A DNA stretch of 64,000 bases from assembly GCF_023091155.1 (NCBI RefSeq), contig NZ_JAHWXK010000002.1, forward strand, positions 62,001-126,000. The letters run 5' to 3'. The stretch's first letter is position 1, and each line of letters opens with the position of its first letter. The notes under the pieces were generated by a model. The model saw only the letters and a list, made by a program, of their open reading frames with translations. It was not told the DNA's origin and ran no database searches. This stretch comes from Microbacterium sufflavum (GTDB taxonomy: Bacteria; Actinomycetota; Actinomycetes; Actinomycetales; Microbacteriaceae). Position numbers and translations under genes: made by a program. Shown one piece after another: positions 63,813 through 64,000 of this stretch.

Positions 63813-64000
63813 ATGGCGACCTACACCCTCCCCGACCTCCCGTACGACTTCGCAGCCCTCGAGCCGCACATCAGCGGCAAGATCATGGAGCTGCATCACG
63901 ACAAGCACCACGCGACCTACGTCGCCGGCGCGAACACCGCGCTCGAGCAGCTTGCCGAGGCCCGCGAGAGCGGCAACCTGGCGAACGTGAACAAGCTCGA
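63813..64000 (+). CDS. sodA: Superoxide dismutase (Fe/Mn type), 3' end missing
   Basis: The first 62 codons of a Fe/Mn superoxide dismutase, cut by the window edge. The start [18 protein letters not shown] and the metal-binding [15 protein letters not shown] region near residue 27 are highly characteristic. The enzyme detoxifies superoxide in the cytoplasm. The metal cannot be decided from this part. It follows whiA after a hairpin terminator, so it is probably transcribed alone. Confidence 0.95.
   Translation, partial: MATYTLPDLPYDFAALEPHISGKIMELHHDKHHATYVAGANTALEQLAEARESGNLANVNKL

Overview
The window is a high-GC (about 70%), gene-dense stretch of an actinobacterial chromosome, most likely from the family Microbacteriaceae and probably Microbacterium or a close relative. 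This is inferred from the protein sequences and from classical actinobacterial gene orders: a division and cell wall cluster without ftsA, separate ctaCDF and ctaE-qcrCAB operons, and uvrC-rapZ-whiA. I see no insertion sequence, prophage, CRISPR array, rRNA or intact tRNA gene. This is core chromosome, and the unusual material lies in small genes and regulatory sites.

Layout. (1) 1-13295: division and cell wall cluster, murF (cut by the window edge), mraY, murD, ftsW, murG, murC, ftsQ, ftsZ, a PLP-homeostasis gene, sepF, a YggT-family gene, divIVA/wag31, lspA and an rluD-type pseudouridine synthase. (2) 13352-15711: a GNAT enzyme, then an ECF-type sigma factor with a membrane-anchored partner. 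(3) 15782-25873: dnaE1, a membrane protein, hisD, nrdR, pyrD, a DUF3043 membrane protein, an M20 peptidase and erpA. (4) 26016-35195: the aerobic terminal pathway, ctaC-ctaD-ctaF on plus and ctaE-qcrC-qcrA-qcrB on minus, with a small accessory block (rhodanese, GNAT, a Pro/Ala-repeat protein) between two terminators. (5) 35388-39769: trpD, a helix-hairpin-helix/PHP protein, a stand-alone 5'-3' exonuclease and a lipoprotein/secreted-protein pair. (6) 40004-48851: rpsA, a six-gene sulfur-type operon (ABC transporter, acyl-CoA synthetase, O-acetylhomoserine sulfhydrylase, CoA-binding protein) and coaE. (7) 48979-56840: a Tat-exported protein, uvrB, a TfoX-N protein, a divergent small-protein/MarR pair around a palindromic operator, and a five-gene MoxR/DUF58/DUF4129 operon. 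(8) 56878-64000: uvrA, uvrC, rapZ, whiA and the start of a superoxide dismutase gene cut by the right edge.

How the genes work together. Region 1 makes lipid II and the Z-ring and polar growth machinery. The two respiratory operons build a bc1-aa3 chain. UvrA, UvrB and UvrC are all present, so nucleotide excision repair is complete here. The sulfur operon links uptake of a sulfonate-like compound to acetyl-CoA formation and homocysteine or methionine synthesis.

The most striking large-scale signal is transcriptional. About sixteen genes have a TAnnnT-like -10 hexamer ending 6 or 7 bases before the start codon, with no ribosome binding site, which is the arrangement expected for leaderless mRNAs. 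Several of these overlap stop codons, terminators or operators. I found no convincing wholly new system; the best leads are the MarR operator, the unexplained palindromes upstream of ftsZ, ctaE/trpD and the sulfur operon, and a few uncharacterised exported or repeat-rich proteins.
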